DNA from: a virus
Direction: 5' to 3' (one strand)
IMG/VR virus record: IMGVR_UViG_3300043776_000080
Span: 1-64,000 of that record
Length of the DNA stretch: 64,000 bases
Shown: one piece after another, positions 17,453 through 26,041 of the stretch
How positions within the stretch are numbered: position 1 is the first letter of the stretch
How the letters are laid out: each line of letters begins with the position of its first letter
Notes under the pieces: model-generated
Told to the model about the DNA's origin: nothing
What the model saw: only the letters and a program-made list of their open reading frames with translations
Database searches by the model: none
Translations under genes and position numbers: made by a program

Positions 17453-17715
17453 CAGGTCATCCTGGTTTGCAGCACGCTCGATCCGGTCACGTAGAGCTGT
17501 CCAACGGCGACGCCGGCGGCCGCCGCTGCAGCGTCGTTGGCAGCGATTACGAGCGAGCTGTAGAACACGATATCCATCGCATGCACCGTCGCCGGGACGC
17601 TCCCGGAAGCGGTGAGTACGTTAGCACTCGTTGTAACCGGCACTGGCGAGATTGTTAGCGAGCAATCTTCCTTGAAGATTGGCCGCGGTGTGAGAGTGAT
17701 GACTGGTGTGGCCAT
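17452..17715 (-). CDS. 87-residue virion-operon protein
   Basis: MATPVITLTPRPIFKEDCSL..., with a small Ala-rich middle (NDAAAAAAGVAVGQLYVTG). Both ends overlap neighbouring genes by a base. The GQLY(V)xGSS ending recurs in the 105-residue product at 13192-13509. Probably a minor virion protein; no family known to me. Confidence 0.6.
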   Translation of the reverse strand: MATPVITLTPRPIFKEDCSLTISPVPVTTSANVLTASGSVPATVHAMDIVFYSSLVIAANDAAAAAAGVAVGQLYVTGSSVLQTRMT

Positions 17716-18548
17716 TACATTTTTTCCTCTTCGACTTCCTGCATGATGGCGCGCGCGAGGTTAACGCCTTCCTGGAAACGAGCAGCGCAATAGCGTGCTC
17801 GGAGTTCATCCTTCATTTCTCCATCCATCTTGAAAACACGCTCGAGCACGCCGTACTTCAGATACACCGTGAAGCTGTCCGGTATCCCTTGAATCAGATC
17901 CGTGAGCGCGTAGGTTTTACTCTGCACTGGGAGCGCCGTCGATGACATCATCAGGTTCGCGCTAGACGGAACCAAGTTGCTGACTGTCCCAAACTCGGCC
18001 GAAATCGGATCCAGATAAGACCCACCGGAATAGCTACTGATCGTCCCGTAAAACGGTGCTGTGGTACTGAAGGTGAAGTTGACTGGATTCGTCACGGCAC
18101 TGAGTGTGCCGAAGTAGTTCGCCGACACGCCGACTGTATTCCCGTTGATGATCGGCGCCGGCACGAGTTGGATCGCTTTCACGGTGACGCGATCTTCATT
18201 CCAGGTTTGCGGTGCGCCAGTAGCGGTCCGCCAGTTAAGGAACAGCGCATCGAGATTGTAAGAATCCGTCGGACTCAGGAAACGGTTGTTGTAGAATACA
18301 TCCTCAACCTGCATCTGGGCGTCGGCTTCCGTGTATACTCCTGTGCCGTTTGTCACGGCCTGGCAAAATAACTTTTTGACAAGCCCGGATTCCTGAGTAA
18401 AGTCCTTGAACGCGCTAGAAAAGAACCCGAGAAATTGGTCGACGGTAAGCATACCAAGCTGCAAGCCGGTCGTCTCCGGTAAGTTGGACAACACGGGTTC
18501 CAAAAGCACAGCGCACACGGCATCGTATATGTCGGACACGTAAGTCAT
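17715..18548 (-). CDS. Virion/neck-region protein, 277 residues
   Basis: N-terminal helical part (MTYVSDIYDAVCAVLLEPVL..., DQFLGFFSSAFKDFTQ), a beta middle with FYGTISSYSGGSY, and a helical C-terminus (DELRARYCAARFQEGVNLARAIMQEVEEEKM). It is co-translated with the genes on both sides (1-nt overlaps). Position between adaptor-like and nozzle-like genes suggests a neck or internal virion protein. Confidence 0.55.
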   Translation of the reverse strand: MTYVSDIYDAVCAVLLEPVLSNLPETTGLQLGMLTVDQFLGFFSSAFKDFTQESGLVKKLFCQAVTNGTGVYTEADAQMQVEDVFYNNRFLSPTDSYNLDALFLNWRTATGAPQTWNEDRVTVKAIQLVPAPIINGNTVGVSANYFGTLSAVTNPVNFTFSTTAPFYGTISSYSGGSYLDPISAEFGTVSNLVPSSANLMMSSTALPVQSKTYALTDLIQGIPDSFTVYLKYGVLERVFKMDGEMKDELRARYCAARFQEGVNLARAIMQEVEEEKM

Positions 18549-19198
18549 CAGCCCTTCTTGACAGCCTGCGCCTCAATCCAGTACCGGGGCTGGACCAAAT
18601 AGCGCCAGCGGCCGTAATCCTTCATGACACTCAGGAACTTCTGGTAGAGCAAACTCGCGTCGGCAAAGATCTTTCCACCTTCCTTCAACTGCAACACGTG
18701 TGCCGCGTAGTCATCGATGATCTGGGTGTACTCATCCGGCAGGTCAATGACGTCCGTGGGATTGACCAACAGCGTCGGCTCGACGACGCCGACAATGGCG
18801 AGCGGGAGCCCGCCAATGACGTCAGCCGGGTGGATGCCGAACTTCTGCGTGCCGATCGGCCACCATTGCGCCACAGGCCCGAAGCTTGTAGCCGTGTCCT
18901 GATACCAGAGCCGGTAGCGCTGGGTGAGCGCGCGAAACGTCGTGCGCCGCAACTGCCGGTTGTTGAAGGCCACCGCCATGGGAAAGAGTAGACCCGCCGG
19001 CTGATCGTAAATGTACCGGCCGATTTGCGTACCGCCCGGCACCGAAACCACAGCCTGAGTGAACCCCGTGAAGACGTTGAGAACGCGCAGTGCTTCGTTG
19101 ATGGCGTTGTAGCGTTCCGTCTGGACGTAGAACAGCGAGTTTCCCTCCAACCGGTCGAGAACGCGGGCGTCCAAGTCTTGGAGCTGATATTGAGGCAT
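18548..19198 (-). CDS. Head-tail adaptor-like protein
   Basis: 216 residues. A helical N-terminus (LEGNSLFYVQTERYNAINEALRVLN), a central beta domain (FRALTQRYRLWYQDTATSF, FGIHPADV) and a helical end (IIDDYAAHVLQLKEGGKIF...) resemble the alpha-beta-alpha layout of short-tailed phage adaptor/tubular A proteins. It lies two genes upstream of the nozzle-like protein in reading order. Role inferred from architecture and order. Confidence 0.5.
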   Translation of the reverse strand: MPQYQLQDLDARVLDRLEGNSLFYVQTERYNAINEALRVLNVFTGFTQAVVSVPGGTQIGRYIYDQPAGLLFPMAVAFNNRQLRRTTFRALTQRYRLWYQDTATSFGPVAQWWPIGTQKFGIHPADVIGGLPLAIVGVVEPTLLVNPTDVIDLPDEYTQIIDDYAAHVLQLKEGGKIFADASLLYQKFLSVMKDYGRWRYLVQPRYWIEAQAVKKG

Positions 19199-19480
19199 TC
19201 ACGTACTGACCGCCTCCGCCTTCACATACGCCTTCCATCCCCAGTTCCCCGCGACGTATGGAACGGGATTTGGCACAAATCCATGCTCGGCATTCCATCC
19301 ATCAAAGAGTTCCTTTTCCATCTTAGCTTTTCGCAATAACCACGAATGGGCCTCGTCTAAGTCATTTGTGGGCGCAAAATCCTGACGATAACACTCAATG
19401 ATGTGCCCGTCTGGCAGGGCGTACGTGATAATGTACGTTACCATCCCTTCAGGGGTGCGCTCATCAACGGTGGTCGGCAC
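19199..19480 (-). CDS. 93-residue conserved-looking protein
   Basis: MPTTVDERTPEGMVTYIITYALPDG..., with a WLLRKAKMEKELFDGWNAEHG segment. Soluble and mixed alpha/beta. Packed between neighbours (0-3 nt). No family assigned. Confidence 0.55.
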   Translation of the reverse strand: MPTTVDERTPEGMVTYIITYALPDGHIIECYRQDFAPTNDLDEAHSWLLRKAKMEKELFDGWNAEHGFVPNPVPYVAGNWGWKAYVKAEAVST

Positions 19481-19483
19481 GGG

Positions 19484-19828
19484 TTACTCCACCTTTTTCA
19501 CTACGATATTGGCGCGCTTCACCGTGTTCGCCCCGCGCATGTCGGTGAAGTGGTGCTCATAGTGGCGCATCGCTTCGCGATCCCGGCACTCGGCTTCCCA
19601 CTTCTTCTGGTTAGCCATAATCTCCGCTTTGCTCTGGCGCATACCGGTGTTCTTCTGCTCGATCCGGGCAGCATCGTGCCGGTTCAGCTCTCGCGTCTTC
19701 GCGCGCGCGAACGCGGCCACCGGATGCTCGAATCCCAAGTTCTGCCGGTTAGCCTGCGTGATGTAGTGTTCCACCGACCGTGGGCCGGTGTCGTTCGTGT
19801 TCGGTCCAGGAGGGACACTTTTGGTCAT
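19484..19828 (-). CDS. 114-residue basic coiled-coil-like protein
   Basis: MTKSVPPGPNTNDTGPRSVE..., largely helical and charged (FARAKTRELNRHDAARIEQKNTGMRQ). The Shine-Dalgarno is AGGGAG, ~8 nt upstream. Directly before it lies a palindromic element whose 3' arm contributes another AGGAG. Function unknown; it may bind nucleic acid. Confidence 0.55.
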   Translation of the reverse strand: MTKSVPPGPNTNDTGPRSVEHYITQANRQNLGFEHPVAAFARAKTRELNRHDAARIEQKNTGMRQSKAEIMANQKKWEAECRDREAMRHYEHHFTDMRGANTVKRANIVVKKVE

Positions 19829-19839
19829 AGGCTCTCCCT

Positions 19840-19857
19840 CACTCCTATATAGGAGTG
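19840..19857. repeat. Palindromic boundary element, copy 3
   Basis: Perfect CACTCCTATATAGGAGTG. It starts 1 nt after the stop of the 40-residue gene (19859) and ends 11 nt before the ATG at 19828, so it fills an intercistronic gap within one operon. Confidence 0.9.
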
Positions 19858-19858
19858 G

Positions 19859-19981
19859 CTACCGCTTCTTCTTGCGGACGCTTTTGCTCTTGTGCGCAGT
19901 TTCCAACGCCGAGCGGTGCATTGCGTGAATCCCGCGCTTCTTGCCGTGCCGGTACATCCGATCCTTTTTCAATTTGGGCAT
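19859..19981 (-). CDS. Tiny Lys/Arg-rich protein (40 residues)
   Basis: MPKLKKDRMYRHGKKRGIHA..., ending SVRKKKR: about half the residues are Lys, Arg or His. An AAAGGA ribosome site lies 8 nt upstream. It is one of five very basic mini-proteins scattered through the window. Charge suggests nucleic acid binding or condensation inside the head. A longer reading in another frame across this stretch is a shadow. Confidence 0.7.
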   Translation of the reverse strand: MPKLKKDRMYRHGKKRGIHAMHRSALETAHKSKSVRKKKR

Positions 19982-20005
19982 GTGCTTGTCCTTTTCGTAC
20001 TTGAG

Positions 20006-20119
20006 TTAGCGCCGCTTCTTGCCGCGCTTGCCGGTCCTGTGTGTGGTCTCGCGGGCTTCCTTGTCCAGCTTCTTGCGGCCACCGTACATTTTCGCTTTCT
20101 TGAGTCTTCCCTTCTTCAT
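20006..20119 (-). CDS. Tiny Lys/Arg-rich protein (37 residues)
   Basis: MKKGRLKKAKMYGGRKKLDK..., ending GKRGKKRR. The Shine-Dalgarno (GGAAGGAG) has near-ideal spacing. The RxMYxxxKK pattern echoes the next gene (RMYRHGKKR), so the two may be diverged duplicates. A DNA-packaging or virion role is inferred from charge and position only. Confidence 0.7.
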   Translation of the reverse strand: MKKGRLKKAKMYGGRKKLDKEARETTHRTGKRGKKRR

Positions 20120-20138
20120 TCGAAACTCCTTCCATCAA

Positions 20139-20166
20139 TTGTGATCCGTCATTTCTGACATCACAA
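20139..20166. repeat. Intercistronic inverted repeat
   Basis: TTGTGAT ... ATCACAA arms of 7 bp with a smaller GTCA/TGAC pair inside. It lies between the stop at 20188 and the Shine-Dalgarno of the gene at 20119. No T-run follows, so a processing or translational hairpin, or an operator, is more likely than a terminator. Confidence 0.45.
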
Positions 20167-20187
20167 ATGATTTCTTATAGTTGCGGC

Positions 20188-21315
20188 CTACAGATTCCAG
20201 GAAATCACATCGGGATCGTGCGACTGCCAGAAGTTGGCTCCGGCCGATCCGAACAACTGCTCGAAGTTGAAGTCGAACGCGCGCTGGAATTTGGATTCGT
20301 CGGCATTTTTAGCGTCTTCGAGCCCCCTCATAAATCTCTGCTCGTAGTGCATCGCCAACTTCGGGTTGTGGTACACGTCTTTCTCGTTGACTTTAAAGTT
20401 CAACGCATCTGCGAGTGCTCCGTACATGAAAACACTCGGGTTAATGAACCACGGCGGCCGGTCGGTGTCGTTCAGCATATCCGGCCACTGCTTCTGATAG
20501 ATGAACCCGAGCTGGTACGCTCCGAATTGCCACGGCCAAAGCTCGTATTGCATGCTGCCGCCGGCGGAAGGTGCCAGGTCAACAACAGCTAGCGGCGGCC
20601 CGGTCGACGACCGCTGCGGATCCCGCCAGTTGATCTCCATAACAGATACGTGGATGCGCAGCGGAATGCCCTGATAGGCGTCGATCATGAACAACAAATC
20701 CTTGAGGTCTGGCGCCAAGGTGAAATATGACTTCACGATCTGGTATGGCGAATTGGTCAAGTTGTTGTAGCCCCATGGCAGATCGATAGTCAATTGATTT
20801 GCATTCTGGACTGACGTCACAGTGAAGACCGGGCTCGATTCGTCGGTACGGAACTGCATTCCAGTGAGAGAGGAAGACGTGAGCGTGGTCGCGGCCGCTG
20901 GGTGCACGAACTGGAATTGCGCCGTGAAGGTTGTCGCCGTGGTGCGCACGACGGCGACGGTCTCCGGAGTCCCGGCAGCATCCACGTAGAGATAGGTGTC
21001 GGGCATAATATTCAACATCGAAACCGGAGTTACTACCACATAGCCTATTTCATTGATACCGGAGGCAACCGTGGTGTTCACTTTGTCATCCACGGGCCAC
21101 GAGGTCGTGTTGCCTTGAGTGTCCGGGATCCCGCCGGCGACGATCGTCGATCCAGTCGTCACGTTTACGGTTCCGTTCTTGTAGAAGTTTGGGATCGACA
21201 GGACTCCGTGAGACAGTAAGTCAGCCCAGTAAGTGCGCGAGTCGAGCGCTTGGCGCACGCGGTCGTTTAGCCAGCCCTGGACAAGGTTTCGGTCGAGGTT
21301 CGGCCGAAAGCTCAT
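20188..21315 (-). CDS. Virion neck/tail protein, 375 residues
   Basis: Helical start (NLVQGWLNDRVRQALDSRTYWADLL), a beta central part with PWGYNNLTNSPYQIVKSYFTL, then a helical end (LAMHYEQRFMRGLEDAKNAD). It sits between a probable holin and the mini-basic genes in the late operon, so a structural role is likely. I do not recognise a named family. Confidence 0.55.
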   Translation of the reverse strand: MSFRPNLDRNLVQGWLNDRVRQALDSRTYWADLLSHGVLSIPNFYKNGTVNVTTGSTIVAGGIPDTQGNTTSWPVDDKVNTTVASGINEIGYVVVTPVSMLNIMPDTYLYVDAAGTPETVAVVRTTATTFTAQFQFVHPAAATTLTSSSLTGMQFRTDESSPVFTVTSVQNANQLTIDLPWGYNNLTNSPYQIVKSYFTLAPDLKDLLFMIDAYQGIPLRIHVSVMEINWRDPQRSSTGPPLAVVDLAPSAGGSMQYELWPWQFGAYQLGFIYQKQWPDMLNDTDRPPWFINPSVFMYGALADALNFKVNEKDVYHNPKLAMHYEQRFMRGLEDAKNADESKFQRAFDFNFEQLFGSAGANFWQSHDPDVISWNL

Positions 21316-21363
21316 GACTCGGCCGGTGAGACTAAATAAATTGTCGGTGAACTGTGCGATGGT

Positions 21364-21564
21364 TTATCTCCTGTATTGAGGTACGTTTCCAAGGCTTCCG
21401 GCGCTGAAAACCCCAAACACACTCAGCAGCCAGAGCACAACAAGAATGATCACCACGACGTTCAGGATGTTCTTTATTTTCCCGTCCATCGGGATGTAAG
21501 TGTTGACAAGCCACAACAGGACACCCACAACAACCAGGGTGATGAGCACAGAGATGATCGGCAT
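21364..21564 (-). CDS. Thivi_2564-like small membrane protein
   Basis: 66 residues. MPIISVLITLVVVGVLLWLV and ILNVVVIILVVLWLLSVFGVF form two membrane helices joined by NTYIPMDGKIK. This pattern matches a widespread small bacterial and phage membrane protein family of unknown function. Shine-Dalgarno AAGGAG lies 6 nt upstream. Being next to another two-helix membrane protein, it may belong to the lysis module. Confidence 0.75.
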   Translation of the reverse strand: MPIISVLITLVVVGVLLWLVNTYIPMDGKIKNILNVVVIILVVLWLLSVFGVFSAGSLGNVPQYRR

Positions 21565-21566
21565 AG

Positions 21567-21929
21567 TTACTCCTTCTCTTTCTTTGGGGCGGTTTCCGTG
21601 GTCTGCACAGTCTTCGTGACCGTAGCCGGCGGATGCTCTTGCTGCTCCACGGTTTGCACGGTGGTCACCGTTTCGATATCCGGAATCGGGTGAGTATCCA
21701 GAAAGAAGAACAACTTGAGAAATCCGGTTCCGAGAAACATCAGGCCAATGAACTGGTAATAAGCCCAGTGCGTCGGGTTGTACTTCGTCGCATCCATGAT
21801 CGGAGAGATAGCGGCTGTCGTCACTGCGCCGGCGCCTCCGGAGACCACGGCCGACACCAACTGATAGAGCCATGGTCGCCACTCCAGCACCATCAGCGAA
21901 GCATTAGGACCGAACGAGGCGATTTTCAT
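21567..21929 (-). CDS. Holin-like membrane protein
   Basis: 120 residues. Hydrophobic helices at ~22-45 (LVSAVVSGGAGAVTTAAI) and ~58-77 (YYQFIGLMFLGTGFLKLFFFL), then a charged hydrophilic tail (ATVTKTVQTTETAPKKEKE). Two helices with a charged C-terminus fit a class II-type holin. No endolysin is next to it, so the call is tentative. Confidence 0.45.
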   Translation of the reverse strand: MKIASFGPNASLMVLEWRPWLYQLVSAVVSGGAGAVTTAAISPIMDATKYNPTHWAYYQFIGLMFLGTGFLKLFFFLDTHPIPDIETVTTVQTVEQQEHPPATVTKTVQTTETAPKKEKE

Positions 21930-21938
21930 ATTGCTCCT

Positions 21939-22625
21939 TCACATCCGTTTGACCAGCTCTGGCGGAGCCTCAGCTACGTTCATATAATCCGCATGCTCGG
22001 AGCTGATCGGTTGAATCATCAGGTGGTAGGTCTCGATGTCCGGGGCACAATAGACCTTGATGCCCAACTGAATCAGTCGCACAAAAAAGCTGAAATCCTC
22101 ACTCCACTCACCGATCGGATCAAACGGTTTCTGGTGGAGCTCATTGGTGATGCGCTCGAACACTCGCCGCCGGACCATGAGGCAACCAGCGCCGGCGCAA
22201 TCAACGCGCAACAGTCGGCCGATGGTCTGCCAGCCGGCGATCCCGTGGAATTGCCGCTTGTTCGGTTCCCAGGCGTAGAGCACTGGGTTGTGCGGCGGGA
22301 TTTTGTAGTGGTAGAGCCCGGTCAGCACATCAAGGTCAAATTCGTTCAGCAGAGAAACCATTCGGCAAACCAGATCCGGCTCAAATGTCTGGTCAGTATC
22401 AAGCATCAGCACCCAATCGCCAAGAATGTTGTCCGCGATGCCGTTGCGCGCCCAGGCATGGTAGCTCGTGATGGACTTCGTCAAATGGATGATCTGGTTT
22501 GGACCACAGAGGTGCTCGTTCGAGTACTGGATCATTTGTACCAGTGACCATACGAACGGCTCCGGCACCGCCATCAGGCCGCCCATATAGGCGACAGTGC
22601 CAATCGATTGGCGCATTAGGAGCAT
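21939..22625 (-). CDS. GT2-type glycosyltransferase
   Basis: 228 residues. A GT-A fold is suggested by the N-terminal strand-helix pattern, the metal-binding DTDQ motif (~76-79, LMLDTDQTF) and a late GEWSEDFSFFVRL segment typical of the acceptor side (EDxxF). Family members move sugars from nucleotide donors. It overlaps the start region of a GT-GT-methyltransferase fusion, so the two probably build or modify one glycan, on virion, DNA or host surface. Confidence 0.82.
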   Translation of the reverse strand: MLLMRQSIGTVAYMGGLMAVPEPFVWSLVQMIQYSNEHLCGPNQIIHLTKSITSYHAWARNGIADNILGDWVLMLDTDQTFEPDLVCRMVSLLNEFDLDVLTGLYHYKIPPHNPVLYAWEPNKRQFHGIAGWQTIGRLLRVDCAGAGCLMVRRRVFERITNELHQKPFDPIGEWSEDFSFFVRLIQLGIKVYCAPDIETYHLMIQPISSEHADYMNVAEAPPELVKRM

Positions 22626-25600
22626 ACAGGCACCTCCACTGCATCACTTTCAGCCGCCCCGAGGATGTGCGCCTCGGGGAATGGCACAATCCAGCGTGCC
22701 CATGGCTCACGTTTGCGGAATTCCTCCATAAAGGCCCATGGTAAGGCCAGTAGGTAATCCGGCTTCGCCTGGCGCATGAGCGTTTCCGAAACGATCGGGA
22801 TGTTGCTACCTGGCGTCACCTTACCCCACTTTTCCGGGTTACGATCGGCGATCGCCACGATCTCCTTGTTCGTAATACCACAGAACTGCAGCAGCACATT
22901 GCCCTTGGTCGATGCGCCATAGCCCCAGATCTGTTTGCCGTTCAACTCTTCCAGCGTCTTCTTAAGTGACGCGCGCGCCCAGTGTGCGTCTGCGGCAAAT
23001 TGTTTCCAAATGATCGGCATCAGTGGATACGGTTTTGGTCCTGATTCACGGACGACAACCTTCATCGCGTGTACCCGCATACTGCCACCATTAATAGAGT
23101 TGTAGTCGACTTTGACGGAAACGAAGCCAGAGCGCACGAGGACTTCTTCCAGCCTAGTGGCGTCCCAATAGGTCAGATGCTCATGGCAGATTGTGTCGAA
23201 GGCCGATTTCTTGGCAGTCTCGGCGAAATCCTGAACCTCGATCACCCAGATCCCGTCATCGGCTAGGATGCCGTGCACCTGCTTGGCGAATTCGAGCGGA
23301 TCCTCGAGGTCGTAAAACATCGCCAGCGAAGTCACCACCTTCGCCTTCTTGCCGGGGTGATGTTTCTCGAAGTGCTCCTGGCTGAAGAAGTCCCGATGGT
23401 ATTTGGATGGGCAGATCTCCGATGGATCATAACCAACGCGCGAGCGCACCGGGAAGTTCTCCAGAAACGTTCCATCGTTGCAGCCGATGTCCACCACCAG
23501 ATCGCCGCTCTTCACCTTGAATTCCTTGGCGATTCCCTTCAGGTGCCCGCGCATGGTTTCGTTGATTCCAGAGCGGTAGCCGTAGGCGCCGGCGAATAGC
23601 GCCCGGCGATCCACCGAATGCCGCAATTGGCCGAGATCGCAGGCGGTGCAGCGCACCAGCTCGAGTGGCGCCAGAAGCACTTTCTCGCCGGGCTCCGGGA
23701 AGTAGCCGGCGATCGCCTGTTCGCCCAAATCGAGTACAGTCTCGAGCTTGTCTTCGCCGCAGCCACGGCAGATCTGGGTTTCATGCACGACACGGTCTTC
23801 TTCTGTCCAGTCTTCCCACTGCGACACGTGGCGATTCCAGTCGAAGCGCTGGCGGATGGCTGGCATCATTTCCGCCCGGATGCGTTCTTGCCGCGGGATA
23901 TCGTTCGCGATTGACACAAGCTGCTTGACAAATTCGTCCTGAACCCCCGGAATCGCCGGGTCTCCGGTGATAGTGATGCCGAATAACGTGTTCTCACCCT
24001 GTGCCCATGCTTCGCAGGTCACCGGGATCGCCCCCATCGCCTGCGCTTCCTGGCAGGTGATGCAACTCATCTCAGCGAAATCGGTCGGATAGCACCAGAT
24101 GCCGGCTGAAAACCATTCGCGATAGAGTTCGGTCTGTGAAACACGACCACGTAGATGCACGCCAGGGATCGTCCCCGCCAGCTTCTGGATTTCTTCCCGG
24201 TCTTTGAGCAGCGGCGCCGAATCCGGATTCCGGGCGACAAGCTGTTCGAGACCATCGAATCCGTAAAACACGTGAAGTTCGAGCGGTTGCGCCGGGTCCT
24301 GTTGAGCTTGGGCCTTAGCAAAGATCTCAAGTAGCCGCTTCAGCCCGCGGTCCGGCGACGACGCATAAATCATTTTCCGCGGATTGCGTGGTGGGAGTTC
24401 GTTGGTTCTCTCGATCTCCTCGATCAAGTCCACCTTGATACCGTTCGAGGTGACGTGGAGTTTCGGTTTGAGCTCCGGATGCCGCTCCAGCAGCCATTTC
24501 TCGTGCGTGTGGCATAACGTCACCACCCGATCCATGCGATCAAAACCCTTCCAGTCGTAATCCCAATCCTGCATCATGAGCCAGATCACCTGGTCATCAC
24601 GGTTCCGGTCGAACTTATGCAGCATCTGCGGGACGCGGTAGATGCACCAGGTGCCAGGGATCGAGAAATCGGCCTTGTCCACCGGGCGCCACTTAGTTCC
24701 GCGCCACTCCCGCTCGCCGTCAAACGGGACGGGGGCGTAGACGATCACTTCGCTGCCAGCGCGCTGCAGCCGCCAAGCCATTTCCGCAACCGAGGTCTCA
24801 CAGCCGCCGATGCCGCTCTCCGTGTTGTTCCAATCCCATTGACTGAGCGAAATCGGCGAGTACAAAATGAACCGGTTCGGAGCGTTCTTGACGATCGGCT
24901 TCGGCGAAATCACTCCTATATGGGAGTGGAATTCGCGTTCTAGACCGTCGACCACCTTTTCCCAATCAAAGCGGAAGCGTGCTTCGGGGATCATCTCGGC
25001 CCGAATGTCCGCTTGGAGTTTCTCATCGGCGACCAGCCGGTAGATGGCGCTCACAAAGCGCGCCTGGACGATCGGATCGATGTACGGGTTCCCCTGGATA
25101 AACATGCCGTGCTTGACGTTCTCGGCCACCGCCCAGATCGGCGTCGTGATCGGGATAGCGCCACACGCCTGCGCCTCCATCGAGGTGATGCAGCCGGTTT
25201 CGGTGAAGACCGAAGGGTGGCACCAGATGCCGGCGCTGAACCATTCCCGGATCAGGTCCGGCTGGTTGATGCGGCCGCGCCAGATCACGCCCGGCATCTG
25301 GCAGAGTTTTGTGACTTCGGCCTTCAATTTTGCGTAATCTTTGTTGTTTTGGTTCGAGGCGATGAGCTTGTCGATGTTGTCGAAACCGTAGAAGACGTGG
25401 AGCTCGAGATTCTTCACCCATTCCTGCGCCCGCTTGAAGACTTTGAGTAAGCAGACCAAGCCGCGGTCCGGCGACGACGCATAAATCATTTTCCGAGGAT
25501 TGCGTTTTATCCCTTCTTTTTCAATCTGTTCGATGAGGTCGCGCTTGATACCGTTGGCGGAAACGAAGATCTTCTCATCGAAGCCCGGCCAGCGCGTGCG

Positions 25601-26008
25601 GTGGTCTTGCGCATGGGTCTGGCAAAGCGCCATGAAGCGATCGAGTTTCGTCATGCGCTCCTTCGTCCAGTCGGGATAGGTGACATCCTGACTGACCAGG
25701 TAGAGCCGCTGGTCGGGATGGTTGTCTGGGAAGTTGTCGAGCGCTGACGGCTGGCGGTAAATCAGCCAGATGCCGGGCCGCTTCCAATCGACCGCTGTGA
25801 GCGGCGCCCACTTCGATCCGCGCCATTCACGTACGCCTTCCCAGGGCACCGGGGCGTAGGTCATCACGTCGTATCCACGGCGTGCGAGCCTCCAACTCAA
25901 CTCGATTTGGCTTGTCTCGGAACCTCCTATGCCGGTCGTGTTCGGCGTGTCATAATCCCACTGCTCGAACGCTGTCGCGTGTACGGTTGTGATAGGAGGC
26001 AAGCTCAT
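22616..26008 (-). CDS. Fusion of two GT4-like glycosyltransferases and a sugar C-methyltransferase-like domain
   Basis: 1130 residues. Two tandem GT-B units (~1-355 and ~376-745) share TGIGGSETS / SGIGGCETS, REWRGxKW, RKMIYASSPDRGL, ELHVFYGFD and EWFSAGIWC. The C-terminal ~365 residues have a zinc pair (CRGCGEDK...CTACDLG), a SAM site (VVDIGCNDGTF) and an IWGYGASTKGN block, the layout of NDP-hexose C-methyltransferases. A palindrome copy lies in frame exactly at the GT-GT junction. No Shine-Dalgarno; TAAAAT stands 6 nt before the ATG. Likely glycan synthesis; substrate unknown. Confidence 0.85.
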   Translation of the reverse strand: MSLPPITTVHATAFEQWDYDTPNTTGIGGSETSQIELSWRLARRGYDVMTYAPVPWEGVREWRGSKWAPLTAVDWKRPGIWLIYRQPSALDNFPDNHPDQRLYLVSQDVTYPDWTKERMTKLDRFMALCQTHAQDHRTRWPGFDEKIFVSANGIKRDLIEQIEKEGIKRNPRKMIYASSPDRGLVCLLKVFKRAQEWVKNLELHVFYGFDNIDKLIASNQNNKDYAKLKAEVTKLCQMPGVIWRGRINQPDLIREWFSAGIWCHPSVFTETGCITSMEAQACGAIPITTPIWAVAENVKHGMFIQGNPYIDPIVQARFVSAIYRLVADEKLQADIRAEMIPEARFRFDWEKVVDGLEREFHSHIGVISPKPIVKNAPNRFILYSPISLSQWDWNNTESGIGGCETSVAEMAWRLQRAGSEVIVYAPVPFDGEREWRGTKWRPVDKADFSIPGTWCIYRVPQMLHKFDRNRDDQVIWLMMQDWDYDWKGFDRMDRVVTLCHTHEKWLLERHPELKPKLHVTSNGIKVDLIEEIERTNELPPRNPRKMIYASSPDRGLKRLLEIFAKAQAQQDPAQPLELHVFYGFDGLEQLVARNPDSAPLLKDREEIQKLAGTIPGVHLRGRVSQTELYREWFSAGIWCYPTDFAEMSCITCQEAQAMGAIPVTCEAWAQGENTLFGITITGDPAIPGVQDEFVKQLVSIANDIPRQERIRAEMMPAIRQRFDWNRHVSQWEDWTEEDRVVHETQICRGCGEDKLETVLDLGEQAIAGYFPEPGEKVLLAPLELVRCTACDLGQLRHSVDRRALFAGAYGYRSGINETMRGHLKGIAKEFKVKSGDLVVDIGCNDGTFLENFPVRSRVGYDPSEICPSKYHRDFFSQEHFEKHHPGKKAKVVTSLAMFYDLEDPLEFAKQVHGILADDGIWVIEVQDFAETAKKSAFDTICHEHLTYWDATRLEEVLVRSGFVSVKVDYNSINGGSMRVHAMKVVVRESGPKPYPLMPIIWKQFAADAHWARASLKKTLEELNGKQIWGYGASTKGNVLLQFCGITNKEIVAIADRNPEKWGKVTPGSNIPIVSETLMRQAKPDYLLALPWAFMEEFRKREPWARWIVPFPEAHILGAAESDAVEVPVCS
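24911..24928. repeat. Palindromic boundary element, copy 4 (in frame at domain junction)
   Basis: CACTCCTATATGGGAGTG; a single change converts one A-T pair to a T/G wobble in the plus-strand RNA. It encodes SHIGV on the minus strand and sits between the two duplicated GT domains. Confidence 0.8.
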
Positions 26009-26014
26009 GGCCGC

Positions 26015-26039
26015 ATTTTAACCGTTAATTTCTGTCAAC
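26015..26039 (-). promoter_or_regulatory. TTGACA-12-TAAAAT promoter-like motif, leaderless
   Basis: TTGACA, then 12 nt beginning GAAATTAACG, then TAAAAT, then 6 nt, then the ATG at 26008. It combines the 12-nt spacing seen at 8067 and 12256 with the leaderless layout. A terminator lies just upstream. Confidence 0.5.
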
Positions 26040-26041
26040 AG

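Noticed and set aside
19845-20138. A 97-residue leftward frame ending in the palindrome
   Set aside because: Two smaller frames with good Shine-Dalgarno sites (20006-20119 and 19859-19981) explain the same DNA; the long frame has random-looking composition.
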